The notes under the pieces were generated by a model. That model ran no database searches, was not told where the DNA came from, and worked only from the letters and a program-made list of their open reading frames with translations. From JAYZDP01 sp036337765 (GTDB taxonomy: Bacteria > Acidobacteriota > Thermoanaerobaculia > Multivoradales > Multivoraceae), in assembly GCA_036337765.1 (NCBI GenBank), contig JAYZDP010000001.1, positions 1 through 56,859 of the forward strand: 56,859 nt of DNA. Direction: 5' to 3'. The position numbers were made by a program, and so were the translations under genes. Within the stretch, counting starts at the first letter, position 1, and each line of letters opens with the position of its first letter. Below are positions 26,694 to 35,007 of the stretch, in pieces.

Positions 26694-26999
26694 GGGTTTC
26701 GAGGTCGGCGAGGATCTGGTCGAGGCGGTGTCGATCGAGGAGCTTTCCGCGGAGGGCGACTCCGTCGATCGAGTTCAGCGCGTCGAGAGTGCCTGCGCCG
26801 GCGTCAGCCCCGCCTGTGCCAGCAGCCGCACCTCCGCATGGAGGTCGAATCCCGGGATGAGCCCACCGGCGCCGAGGTCGGTACCGGCTCCGATCGGCGC
26901 GCCCCGCGCGTGGAGCAGGCGGACGACCTCCACACCGACATCGACGAGCCCCTGGCGTAGCGCGATGATGCGAGCCGCATGCCGTGGGGTGTTTTGCTC
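26680..26999 (-). pseudogene. Decayed amidohydrolase, C-terminal remnant with frameshift
   Basis: Reading the minus strand from 26999, one frame gives a clear amidohydrolase C-terminal segment: RIIALRQGLVDVGVEVVRLL, then ARGAPIGAGTDLGAGG (metal-binding Asp of the GTD motif), PGFDLHAEVRLLAQAGLTPA and QALST. It then stops. At that point (near 26780) the sequence continues in another frame with DALNSIDGVALRGKLLDRHR LDQILADLE up to a TGA at 26680, matching the family's extreme C-terminus. The usual linker between the two parts is missing and the N-terminal two thirds are absent, so this is a frameshifted, deleted remnant. Confidence 0.7.
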
Positions 27000-27239
27000 T
27001 CACCACTGCTGATGATGACGACTCTGAGCTACGTTGCTTTCCGGGGTTCAGCGCCGCCACCGACGGATTGGGCAACGGTGCAGGCGGAGCGCAATGAGGG
27101 ACGCGTGGCCCCCTCGGACCGAGGCGCTGCGCGCGTGTCCGAGCGTGGCGACTCGACGCGGGTGTATCTGCGAAACCGGCGATGGGGTGCCGATGGCGTC
27201 TTCGACCAGATCGTCATCCGCTCCGAGTGAGGAACGAGC
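27000..27239. other. Degenerate intergenic stretch next to the decayed amidohydrolase
   Basis: No gene can be supported. On the plus strand an open frame from 26979 to 27230 ends in RVYLRNRRWGADGVFDQIVI, whose codon use looks coding-like, but its start overlaps the pseudogene and no family is recognised. It may be the tail of another decayed gene. The minus strand shows only short open stretches. I see no hairpin or promoter of note. Confidence 0.3.
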
Positions 27240-27713
27240 CTACCGCTCTGCGAGCGGCAGGAAGAGAGAGATCCGGTCGTCGGTGCCGATTGCACGCGAG
27301 ATGTGGCCCTGCCCATCGAGGTCTTCGGCGAGCAGAATGTGACCGGGGTGGAGGCGGATCTTGGAGCCGTCGCCGAGCTCGACTTCGCTCTCGCCCGCGA
27401 GCGTGATGACGAACTGGCGCCGCGGCGCGTTGTGGAAGTCGAGGTAGTACTCAGACGAGGTGCGGCGAAACTGAACGCTCGTCACCGGGATCGCCTCCGC
27501 GAGCTCGGTCGCGCTCTGGCCACGCCTCTGCAACGCCACCTCGTACTCCTCTGCATGGGTCTGTCCGTCGTCGCCGGTGAAGATCCGCGTGATCTGGATC
27601 GGCGTTCGCTCGCGCTGCGCGCGAGGCTGTGCTTCGACGAACGTCAGACTTCCCATGAGGATCAGCGTCGGGATCCAGCCCAAGGCAAGAAGGTATGGAT
27701 AGCGCCTCTTCAT
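27240..27713 (-). CDS. Secreted or membrane-anchored cupin-domain protein
   Basis: 157 residues. An N-terminal hydrophobic segment (about 7-28) is a signal peptide or anchor. The remainder is a single cupin barrel: FVITLAGESEVELGDG, then LHPGHILLAEDLDGQGH and FLPLAER at the end. Some of the usual metal-binding histidines are replaced. Such proteins often bind small ligands or modify carbohydrates; no activity can be assigned. It lies 18 bases downstream of nudC on the same strand. Confidence 0.7.
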   Translation of the reverse strand: MKRRYPYLLALGWIPTLILMGSLTFVEAQPRAQRERTPIQITRIFTGDDGQTHAEEYEVALQRRGQSATELAEAIPVTSVQFRRTSSEYYLDFHNAPRRQFVITLAGESEVELGDGSKIRLHPGHILLAEDLDGQGHISRAIGTDDRISLFLPLAER

Positions 27714-27731
27714 TTCATCTCCTCGAGGTCC

Positions 27732-28649
27732 TCACGCCTCGCCACGTAGCCAGTCGTCGATCAATCGGCGGGCGATAGAAAGGGGTGGGGGAAGGCGGAG
27801 CTCGCGGTTGAGGATCTCGTCGCGGTGGGCCCAGCGGGCTTCTTCGAGCTCGTGGCCGTCGACGTAGACCTCGCCTCGGGTCGCGGTGCCGTGGAACCCG
27901 AGCATGAGCGAGGTTGGGAAGGGCCACGGTTGCGAGGAGTGGTAGGTGGCGGTGTCGACGCGGACGCCGGCCTCTTCGAAGACTTCCCGCTTGACCGCGT
28001 CCTCCAGGCTCTCACCCGGCTCGACGAAGCCGGCCAGTGCCGAGTAGACGCCGCGTGGCCAGCTCGGCTGGCGGCCGAGTAGACCCCAGTCGCCGTCGTG
28101 GATCAGCATGATGACCGCCGGGTCGGTGCGGGGGAAGATCTCGTTGCCGCAATCGGGCTCGCTGCAGCGTCGTAGATGGCCGCCGTGGACGCTGTCAGTC
28201 GGTGCTCCGCACACCCCGCAATGCAGATGGCGGCGGTGCCACGTGCCCATCGCGCGGGCATAGGCCAGGACGCCTCCTACCTCGGGCTCGACGATGGCGC
28301 CGAGCTGACGAAGGTCTTGAAACTCGACCGCGTTGCCGAGGTCGAGCTCGCCAATCGGGTCTTCGAGCGGGGAGACGTCGAGCGAGAAGAGAAGCCGGTC
28401 GCTGACCTCGCCGAGAAAAACGAGCGTGGCCTCTCCGTCTCCCAGGCCGGCGAGGCGCGAGCCTAGATCAGCCATCTCGAGCTGAGCGGGACCGGGGATG
28501 TCGTCTCTGACGACCAGGTTCTGGGTCCGCCAGACCAGGGTCACGCGCGCCTCGGCCGATCGGCGGGCCTGGGCCAGCCAGGCGTCGTCGAAGCGGCGAT
28601 GTGAGGCGCGGTCGATGTCGGCGGAGGCGAAGACGTTGGGTGGGCGCAT
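27732..28649 (-). CDS. nudC: NADH pyrophosphatase / NAD-RNA decapping hydrolase NudC
   Basis: 305 residues from ATG 28649; a longer reading would overlap the divergent aminotransferase. A zinc ribbon (Cys144, Cys147, Cys162, Cys167) is followed by the Nudix box GFVEPGESLEDAVKREVFEE (207 onward) and the NADH-selective motif SQPWPFP (239-245). It splits NADH and NAD-capped RNA into nicotinamide mononucleotide and AMP products. The divergent gap of 42 bases contains a perfect palindrome. Confidence 0.93.
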   Translation of the reverse strand: MRPPNVFASADIDRASHRRFDDAWLAQARRSAEARVTLVWRTQNLVVRDDIPGPAQLEMADLGSRLAGLGDGEATLVFLGEVSDRLLFSLDVSPLEDPIGELDLGNAVEFQDLRQLGAIVEPEVGGVLAYARAMGTWHRRHLHCGVCGAPTDSVHGGHLRRCSEPDCGNEIFPRTDPAVIMLIHDGDWGLLGRQPSWPRGVYSALAGFVEPGESLEDAVKREVFEEAGVRVDTATYHSSQPWPFPTSLMLGFHGTATRGEVYVDGHELEEARWAHRDEILNRELRLPPPLSIARRLIDDWLRGEA

Positions 28650-28691
28650 GAGATTCGCGGGATGGTATATACCACCTCGGAGAATGAACCG
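28650..28691. promoter_or_regulatory. 42-base divergent promoter with 12-base palindrome
   Basis: The only DNA between the starts of nudC (minus) and the aminotransferase (plus) holds TGGTATATACCA at 28663-28674, a perfect palindrome. Its AT core could serve as the -10 element in both directions, or as an operator. GGAG at 28679-28682 lies in front of the plus-strand ATG at 28692. Confidence 0.45.
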
Positions 28692-29981
28692 ATGTCTGTT
28701 GACGAGCTGAACTCCACGATCGACCGAGACTCGCCGGCGCTCGGGGCGCTGCTCTCGGACCTGGGTCGGCGCGCGATCTACCCGCCTGACATCCCGTTTC
28801 AGGCGGCCCAGGCGCGCGGAGCAGCGTTCAACGCCACGATCGGCCAGATCACCGACGGCGCGGGCAACATCATGGCGCCCGCGAGCATGACGCGCCTCCT
28901 CGCGCTCGACCCGGAGGCTCGCAACCGTGCGCTGCTCTATTCGCCGATGGAGGGCAGTGCCGCCCTGCGCAGCGCCTGGCGCGAGCGCCAACGACCGCCG
29001 GGAGCGCCGCCCTCGAGCTTGCCGACGGTTCTGGCGGGACTGACGCACGGGCTGAGCATCGTCGCCGACCTCTTCGGCCAGCAGGGCCGCTCGATCGTGA
29101 TTCCGGCCCCGTTCTGGAGCAACTACGGTCAGGCGTTCGGCCTGCGCCGCGGGGTTCAGCTGGTCCCGGCGCCGGTGTATCACCCGGACGGTACGCGACT
29201 GGAGGCGCTCGCGGACGCGCTGCGCTCGTTGCCGCCCGAGGAGCCCGCGCTAGCCCTGATCAATCTGCCGTCCAATCCGGTGGGCTACTCGCTGACGGTC
29301 CAGGAGCGGGCGGAAGTGATCGAGATACTCGAGCGAGCCGCTGATGAGCGCCCCCTGCTCGTGCTGTGCGACGACGCCTATGCCGGTCTCGTCTACGAGC
29401 AGGACATCCCGTCAGAGTCGCTGTTCTGGTCGTTGGCGGACCGGCATCCGCAGCTGGTCCCGGTAAAGGTCGACGGGTGCACCAAGGAGATCGTCTTCTT
29501 CGGCGGCCGGGTCGCGTTTCTCACCTTTCCCTTCAAGCCGGAGAGCCAGCTCGCTCTGGCGATGGAGAGCAAGGCCAAATGTCTGGTACGCGCGACCATC
29601 GGCTCCCCGGTCGGCACCAGCCAGGAGCTCGCCCTGGCCACGATCACGGCGCCCGCACTCGACGAGGAGATCGCCGAGATCCGCGCCACCCTCGCGTGCC
29701 GCTACCAGGCCCTGCGCGTGGCTCTAGACAGCGTCGATCGGGAGCTGCTGCGTCCGTTGCCGTTCAACTCCGGCTGCTTCGCGCTCATGGAGCTGCCCGA
29801 CGGCATCGACCCCGAGTCCCTGCGCCAGGTGCTGCTACGCGACTACGACACCGGCGTCGTCGCTGCCCGCCCCAACTACATCCGTCTCGCCTACTGCTCG
29901 GTCGATGAGGGTGCCATCCCCGAGTTGGTGCGGCGAGTGGAGGAGGGTGCAAAGACTCTAGTTGCGGCGCGCTCGGCCTAG
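28692..29981 (+). CDS. Class I/II PLP-dependent aminotransferase
   Basis: 429 residues from ATG 28692; an in-frame ATG at 28662 lies in the palindrome region. Fold type I motifs: PAPFWSNYGQ, INLPSNPVGYSLT (NPxG), and CDDAYAGLVYE (cofactor Asp and Tyr). The probable PLP lysine is in VDGCTKEIVFFGGRVAFLTF, an atypical surrounding that lacks the usual SxSK. Arg in NYIRLAYCSV binds the substrate carboxylate. The unusual active-site segment places it in a divergent group, so the substrate is unknown. Confidence 0.83.
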   Translation: MSVDELNSTIDRDSPALGALLSDLGRRAIYPPDIPFQAAQARGAAFNATIGQITDGAGNIMAPASMTRLLALDPEARNRALLYSPMEGSAALRSAWRERQRPPGAPPSSLPTVLAGLTHGLSIVADLFGQQGRSIVIPAPFWSNYGQAFGLRRGVQLVPAPVYHPDGTRLEALADALRSLPPEEPALALINLPSNPVGYSLTVQERAEVIEILERAADERPLLVLCDDAYAGLVYEQDIPSESLFWSLADRHPQLVPVKVDGCTKEIVFFGGRVAFLTFPFKPESQLALAMESKAKCLVRATIGSPVGTSQELALATITAPALDEEIAEIRATLACRYQALRVALDSVDRELLRPLPFNSGCFALMELPDGIDPESLRQVLLRDYDTGVVAARPNYIRLAYCSVDEGAIPELVRRVEEGAKTLVAARSA

Positions 29982-29989
29982 CCAGCTTC

Positions 29990-30029
29990 GTCGGGGTGGT
30001 GAGCGAAGGCGTACGATCGCCGCCCCGAC
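29990..30029. terminator. Stem-loop at convergent aminotransferase / ferritin-like junction
   Basis: GTCGGGGTGG at 29990-29999 pairs with CCGCCCCGAC at 30020-30029 (one G-U pair), enclosing 20 bases that can pair further (GCGA with TCGC). It lies between two convergent stop codons and reaches the stop of the minus-strand gene. No T-run follows. It is a likely shared 3' end structure. Confidence 0.45.
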
Positions 30030-30688
30030 TAGGAGACCGGGATGGAGTGCATTCCTGTCGCCCTCTCGGCGAGGGTACGCAGCTCATCGGCGATCGCCAG
30101 GCTGGCACGCACGGTCGTCGTCGCCAGCGCCTGCTGCTCCACGGTCGCGGCGTGGCGTTCCAGCAGCTCGTAGCCCATGCGGTGATGGTGGATCTCGTCG
30201 GGATGGATGATGTCCTCGTAGAGCCTGGCTGTCTCTGTATCGCCGATCGCGTGGCAGAAATCGATGAACTGGGCGTTGCGGATCTCGGCGATGGCTTCGC
30301 GCGCGAAGGGTCCGCCGGCCACGCGCTCGACGGTCGTACGCAGGCCGTTGAGGTATTGGTACAGCGGGCTGTAGCCGTCGGCCGTGGGGTCGTACTCGGA
30401 CATGTCCTCGCCGAGCTCGCCGAGGCGCTTCAGGATGAGGTTGTAGTGCTTCATCTCGTCGCCGCACTGCTGGGCGAAGGCCATCTTGGCGTCGATCTCG
30501 TGGGTCGAGGGCATCCAGAAACCGGCTAGCTCCGAGGCCTCGATCTCGCTCTTGAGCGCGAGCTTCAGGAGCACGACGACGTCGACGTTGCCCTCGGACT
30601 CGGACTCCAGGGTCTGGTGCTGGCCGAGCCCGGCAAAGAGTTCGTCCATCTCAGCCCGAAGCTGCTTGACGAAATCGCGGCTGTCCAA
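30029..30688 (-). CDS. Ferritin-like diiron protein of unknown function
   Basis: 219 residues from a TTG preceded by a very strong AGGAGGAGGA; no ATG or GTG near gives a better fit. The protein is all-helical with a ferritin-like metal pattern: Glu48 in LKSEIEASE, Glu78-x-x-His81 in DEMKHYN, Glu158, and Glu165-x-x-His168 in PDEIHHHR. These could hold two irons. Relatives act as oxygenases, aldehyde deformylases or tRNA hydroxylases; none can be chosen here. It is a single gene, facing away from the hypothetical secreted gene to its right. Confidence 0.7.
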   Translation of the reverse strand: MDSRDFVKQLRAEMDELFAGLGQHQTLESESEGNVDVVVLLKLALKSEIEASELAGFWMPSTHEIDAKMAFAQQCGDEMKHYNLILKRLGELGEDMSEYDPTADGYSPLYQYLNGLRTTVERVAGGPFAREAIAEIRNAQFIDFCHAIGDTETARLYEDIIHPDEIHHHRMGYELLERHAATVEQQALATTTVRASLAIADELRTLAERATGMHSIPVS

Positions 30689-30909
30689 GGGATTCCTCCT
30701 CCTGTCGCTGCGCGGTACGCTGGAACCGAGGCATCGCCATGCCGGAACTTCCATACACTCGAGTCAGATTCCCTAGCAGGCTCGGGGCCTGCGCGGCGAG
30801 CGCCCCCCGGAGGGACGACAAGCTAGTCCGGCCCGTGCTACCTGCGCGGGTTGGACTAGTGTAGCTCAGCGAACCCCGTCCGACTTCCGCGCGTGAGGGT
30901 GGAGCGCCG
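30689..30909. promoter_or_regulatory. 221-base divergent intergenic region with stem-loop
   Basis: Bases 30823-30859 form a 13-pair stem (CTAGTCCGGCCCG with CGGGTTGGACTAG, two G-U pairs) around an 11-base loop. Near the left end lies the strong AGGAGG of the TTG-started ferritin-like gene. The string GTAGCTCAG at 30860-30868 recalls a tRNA D-arm but no tRNA can be folded. No promoter boxes can be assigned with confidence. Confidence 0.4.
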
Positions 30910-31812
30910 ATGAAGTTCGGGGGGAGTACACTGCGCGCCATGGCGCCTCTACTGCCGCTCGCCGCCACACTGATCGCCCTCGCGACGAGCTCGCAGCAGG
31001 CGCAGTCGGGCGAGCAGTTCTCGGGGCGGTTGTTGGCCATCAGCGGCCGCGCCTCGATGATCCGGTATGTGCCCGGCGCCCTCGATCGGGCGGATCACGT
31101 GGCTCGGCGACTGGACCACATCGTGTTGGATCTCCAAAAGCGCATCGACGGGCCGTCTCCGCTGGCCGCCGTCGTCTTGGGCAGACGAGAATGGGAGGCG
31201 AGCGGGTTCGAGCTGCCCTATGAGATCCCGATCAAGGTCGGGAATGTGAGCGTGGTGGTGGCGCTCCCGGCATTGGGAGACGATCGATCGGTCGCTGCCT
31301 GGAAGCGATGGCTCGGTACCGAGCTGCCGGCGATTCCGGGTGTGCCCATGATCGGTACAGCCGAGCACGTTTCCTCGCTACTGATCTCCGATGTCTTCTT
31401 TCAGCGGGCGGTATGCGAGCTGGTGGTGTCGCAGACCCTCTTGGTGGGCCAGGAGCCCTGGATCACGGGAGTCATGGCCCACCTGGCCATGATCTCGCTC
31501 TACGATCGCTACGAGCCGAGCCGCGCCACGCAGGTGGAGACGATCTTCCATCGCCTACGGGGCCAGCTGCCACTGCTCATCAAGCTTGCCAACGACAAGC
31601 CCCACGGCGACGAGAGCTTCCTGCTGCGCGAGGCCCACCTGCACGATGGCGCCAGGCGGATCTTCGCCCACAGCGGGCAGAAGGCGCTGGCGAAGATCCT
31701 CAAGCGGGCGCGCCGGGACGGCGGGCCGCTGTCGCGGGCAGCGCTGGTGCATCTGCACCCCGTCGTCGAGGAGTGGCTGCAGGCCATGCCTGGCGAGGTC
31801 GGCCTTCGCTAA
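30910..31812 (+). CDS. Secreted hypothetical protein, possible inactive metallopeptidase-like fold
   Basis: 300 residues; ATG 30910 or ATG 30940 both give a signal peptide ending near SGEQF. The mature protein is helical in its second half. The layout (RADHVARRLDHIVLDLQKRI early, then P-rich strand, then VCELVVSQTLLVGQEPW ITGV) recalls secreted gluzincin-type peptidase-like proteins. The place where HExxH would be expected reads CELVV, so it is probably not catalytic. I do not recognise a named family. It is followed 14 bases later by moaA. Confidence 0.55.
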   Translation: MKFGGSTLRAMAPLLPLAATLIALATSSQQAQSGEQFSGRLLAISGRASMIRYVPGALDRADHVARRLDHIVLDLQKRIDGPSPLAAVVLGRREWEASGFELPYEIPIKVGNVSVVVALPALGDDRSVAAWKRWLGTELPAIPGVPMIGTAEHVSSLLISDVFFQRAVCELVVSQTLLVGQEPWITGVMAHLAMISLYDRYEPSRATQVETIFHRLRGQLPLLIKLANDKPHGDESFLLREAHLHDGARRIFAHSGQKALAKILKRARRDGGPLSRAALVHLHPVVEEWLQAMPGEVGLR

Positions 31813-31826
31813 TCGCGAGAGACTCG

Positions 31827-32855
31827 ATGCCTGTCGTTCGTGAACCACTCGACCAGTTCGGCCGCCCGATCGACGATCTGCGGATCTCGATCATCGATCG
31901 CTGCAACTTCCGGTGCACCTTCTGCATGCCGAAGGACAACGAGTACAAGTTTCTTCCTCGCGAGGAGCTTCTGAGCTTCGAAGAGATCGAGCGCCTGGCA
32001 CGGGTCTTCGTCGGGCTCGGTGTCACCAAGCTCCGCCTCACCGGAGGAGAGCCATTGTTGCGTGCCGAGGTCGAGAAGCTGATCGGAATGCTCGCCGGCA
32101 TCGCGGGCGTCACCGACTTGGCGCTGACCACGAACGGGTATCTCCTCGCCGACAAGGCGCCCGCCCTTGCGGCGGCCGGCCTGCACCGTGTCACGGTCAG
32201 CCTCCAGTCGCTGCGCGACGAGGTGTTCGGTCGGCTCAACGGCCTCGGTTACAAGATTGCCGATGTCCTTGCCGGCATCGACGCGGCGGCCGAAGCCGGC
32301 TTGGGCCCCATCAAGATCAATGTGGTGGTCATGAAGGACACCAACGACGACGAGATCGGCGAGCTGGCCTCCTACTTCAAGGTTCGAGGCCATGTCGTGC
32401 GCTTCATCGAGTTCATGGACGTTGGCACGCTGAACCACTGGGATCCCGAGCAGGTGATCTCGGCACGCGAGATCCGCGATCGAGTCGCTCGCTCCTCTCC
32501 GATCGAGCAGGTGCCACGAGATCGGCCGGGTGAGGTCGCCGATCGCTTCCGCTACATCGACGACGGTGTCGAGGTCGGCACCATCGCGTCGGTGACCGAG
32601 CCCTTCTGTGGTGACTGCTCGCGGGCGAGACTCTCGGCGGACGGTCGGCTCTTCACCTGCCTGTTCGCCTCCGAAGGGCACGATTTCAAGGCCCTTCTGA
32701 GATCAGGGGGCTCCGACGACGAGCTTGCCGAGCGGGTGGCCGGAATTTGGGACCGGCGCTCCGATCGCTACTCGGAAGAGCGCAGCAACATGTTGGAAGC
32801 GGAGGCTCCGCTGCACACTCTGCGGCGAGTCGAGATGTTCAGGATCGGCGGCTAG
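31827..32855 (+). CDS. moaA: GTP 3',8-cyclase MoaA (molybdenum cofactor biosynthesis)
   Basis: 342 residues. A radical SAM domain with CNFRCTFC for the first 4Fe-4S cluster, LRLTGGEPLLR, then the C-terminal second cluster CGDCSRARLSADGRLFTC and the invariant Gly-Gly end (RIGG). It rearranges GTP to 3',8-cyclo-GTP, the first step toward molybdopterin, which the hydroxylase near 4-8 kb needs. No other moa genes are next to it. The start fits the family, with the partner strand FGRPIDDLRISIIDRCN close to the N-terminus. Confidence 0.93.
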   Translation: MPVVREPLDQFGRPIDDLRISIIDRCNFRCTFCMPKDNEYKFLPREELLSFEEIERLARVFVGLGVTKLRLTGGEPLLRAEVEKLIGMLAGIAGVTDLALTTNGYLLADKAPALAAAGLHRVTVSLQSLRDEVFGRLNGLGYKIADVLAGIDAAAEAGLGPIKINVVVMKDTNDDEIGELASYFKVRGHVVRFIEFMDVGTLNHWDPEQVISAREIRDRVARSSPIEQVPRDRPGEVADRFRYIDDGVEVGTIASVTEPFCGDCSRARLSADGRLFTCLFASEGHDFKALLRSGGSDDELAERVAGIWDRRSDRYSEERSNMLEAEAPLHTLRRVEMFRIGG

Positions 32856-32991
32856 ACCCCCAACGCCACGCGATCACAGACGGTCGCCGCACGGTCGGAG
32901 TCGGATAAGATACGACCCGGCTCGAGGGGTCGAGTCGCCATCTAGGCGCCATTTTCGTAGTTGAGAGTCCGGTATCCGGCCTGTTGTAGCT
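32856..32991 (+). promoter_or_regulatory. Leader region upstream of the hopanoid/mevalonate operon
   Basis: 136 bases with no gene. A seven-pair hairpin with a GGGG loop lies at 32919-32936 (GGCTCGA with TCGAGTC). TAAGAT at 32906-32911 is -10-like but lacks a good -35. This is the only sizeable gap before the thirteen-gene run, so the main promoter is expected here or further upstream. Confidence 0.35.
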
Positions 32992-34974
32992 ATGCACAGA
33001 GAGAAGGAGTCCCCGCGGTCCGTGCTGGAGCGTGTTCACGGTGCCGTGGCGGCCGCCGAGGCGTATCTCGCCGGTGGTCAGGAGCCCGACGGGCACTGGT
33101 GTGCCGAGCTCGAGGGCGACACCATCCTCGAGTCCGAGTACGCCCTGACCCTCTACTTCCTGGGCGAGGGAGAGAGCGGGAAGTTCCAACGGCTGGCCAA
33201 CTTTCTCCGCTCGCGGCGGGTCGCCGATGGCGGTTGGGGGAACTTCCCCGGCGGACCGCCCGAGGTGAGCGCATCGACGAAGGCCTACTTCGTTCTCAAG
33301 CTCGCCGGAGACGATCCACGCGCGCCGCACATGCGCGAGGCGCGCGAAACCATCCGTCGGCTCGGCGGTCTGCACGCCTGCAACTCCTACACCCGCCTTC
33401 TGCTCTCGGTCTTTGGCGTCTACGAGTGGGAAAACTCGCCCGCTGTGCCTCCCGAGATCGTGCTGCTGCCGCGCTGGTTCTACTTCAACATCTACGAGAT
33501 GTCGTCGTGGTCGCGTGCGATCGTCGTGCCACTTTCCATTATCTGGGCGCACAAGCCCGAGTGCCCGGTGCCCGACGACTGCCGGCTCGAAGAGCTTCGG
33601 GTCGCCAGTGGGGCTGAGAAGCAGTCGGTCGCTATGGCTGCCGCGGTGAGCCCGACGACGGCTCTCGAGCGCTTCTGGACGTCGTTTTTCCGTGCGGTGG
33701 ACGCCGGACTCAAAGACGTCGAGGAGTTCGGGCTTCTGCCGTTGCGCGAGCAGTCGCTGAAGAAGGCGGAAGCCTGGATCGTCCAGCGCCTCAAGCGCGG
33801 CGGCGGGCTCGGCGCCATCTTTCCTTCGATCATGAACACGATCTTGGCCTTCATATGCCAGGGCCGCGATCGCCACGATCCACTGGTCCGGTCGCAGATC
33901 GCCGAGCTCGAGAAGCTGGAGCTGGCCGACGGCGACGAGCTGAAGCTGCAGCCCTGCTTCTCGCCGGTGTGGGACACGGCGTTGGCGATGAACGCCATGC
34001 TCGAAGCCGGGCGGCCCGGCGACGACCCGGCGCTACAGAGCGCGGCCGGATGGCTGTTGGACAAAGAGGTGAAGCTTCCCGGCGACTGGCAACTGAAGGT
34101 TCCCGGCACGCCTCCGGGCGGCTGGTTCTTCGAGTATGCCAACGAGTTTTACCCCGACTGCGACGATACCGCCGAGGTGATGGCAGTGCTGAACCGCATT
34201 CGTCTCGACGATCCCGGGGCTGAAGCACGGCGCGTGGCGGCGCTCGATCGGGCCTTGGCTTGGCAGCTCTCGATGCAGAGCCGCAACGGTGGCTGGGGTG
34301 CCTTCGACAAGGATTGCGACCGCAAGCTCCTGGAGCTCGTGCCCTTCGCCGATCACAACGCGATGCTCGACCCCGCGACCGTAGACGTGACAGGCCGGAC
34401 TGTGGAGGCGCTGCTGGATCTTGGACTGCGCGCCGACGAAGAGCCCATCAGGCGTGCCGTCGACTTCCTGTGGAGGGAGCAGGAGATGGAGGGCTGCTGG
34501 TACGGCCGCTGGGGCGCCAACTACATCTATGGCACCTGGCTGGCACTGACCGCGCTCGATCGCTGCGGCGAAGACATGGCCCAGCCGCGGGTGCGCCGTG
34601 CCGTCGAGTGGCTGCTCGAGAGCCAGAACGACGACGGTGGGTGGGGAGAGAGCCTGTGGTCCTACCACGACACCGAGCACAAGGGTCGTGGCGAGACGAC
34701 CGCGTCGCAGACGTCTTGGGCTCTGCTCGGGCTGCTCGCGGCCGGTGCGCACAACCACCCGGAGGCCGCCGAGGGAGTGCACCGCGGCATCTCTTACCTG
34801 CTGTCGACGCAGGGCGAGAACGGCACCTGGGTCGACGACCAATGGACAGGCACCGGCTTCCCGGGCGTCTTTTACCTTCGCTACCACCTGTACGCCTGCT
34901 ACTTCCCGCTTCAGGCTCTCGCCACCTTCGGCCGGACCCCGGAGTTAGAATGTGACGCCGCCGCAGCCGCGTAG
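32992..34974 (+). CDS. shc: Squalene-hopene cyclase
   Basis: 660 residues. The protonating aspartate motif DCDD is at Asp389-Asp392 (FYPDCDDTAEVMAVL), and several QW repeats are visible (DGGWGNFPGG, GGWGAFDKD, WYGRWGANYIYGTW, DGGWGESLWSYHD, NGTWVDDQW). It is a membrane-associated cyclase that turns squalene into hopene and diplopterol. Length matches the family. It is the first of a long same-strand run with hpnH, hpnA and hpnG. Squalene would come from the synthase gene at the far end of the run. Confidence 0.96.
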   Translation: MHREKESPRSVLERVHGAVAAAEAYLAGGQEPDGHWCAELEGDTILESEYALTLYFLGEGESGKFQRLANFLRSRRVADGGWGNFPGGPPEVSASTKAYFVLKLAGDDPRAPHMREARETIRRLGGLHACNSYTRLLLSVFGVYEWENSPAVPPEIVLLPRWFYFNIYEMSSWSRAIVVPLSIIWAHKPECPVPDDCRLEELRVASGAEKQSVAMAAAVSPTTALERFWTSFFRAVDAGLKDVEEFGLLPLREQSLKKAEAWIVQRLKRGGGLGAIFPSIMNTILAFICQGRDRHDPLVRSQIAELEKLELADGDELKLQPCFSPVWDTALAMNAMLEAGRPGDDPALQSAAGWLLDKEVKLPGDWQLKVPGTPPGGWFFEYANEFYPDCDDTAEVMAVLNRIRLDDPGAEARRVAALDRALAWQLSMQSRNGGWGAFDKDCDRKLLELVPFADHNAMLDPATVDVTGRTVEALLDLGLRADEEPIRRAVDFLWREQEMEGCWYGRWGANYIYGTWLALTALDRCGEDMAQPRVRRAVEWLLESQNDDGGWGESLWSYHDTEHKGRGETTASQTSWALLGLLAAGAHNHPEAAEGVHRGISYLLSTQGENGTWVDDQWTGTGFPGVFYLRYHLYACYFPLQALATFGRTPELECDAAAAA

Positions 34975-35007
34975 GCGCAGGCGCTTTTCGATAAGACGGA
35001 GAAACGG

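Noticed and set aside
26979..27230. 83-codon plus-strand frame with a coding-like tail
   Set aside because: Overlaps the pseudogene and has no recognisable family or ribosome site; kept only as a note in the degenerate stretch.
30851..30880. tRNA D-arm-like GTAGCTCAG
   Set aside because: No acceptor, anticodon or T-arm can be folded around it; it follows an unrelated stem-loop.
32961..32989. Possible promoter TTGAGA with 17-base spacer upstream of shc
   Set aside because: The matching -10 (TTGTAG) is very poor and would place the start almost on the ATG.
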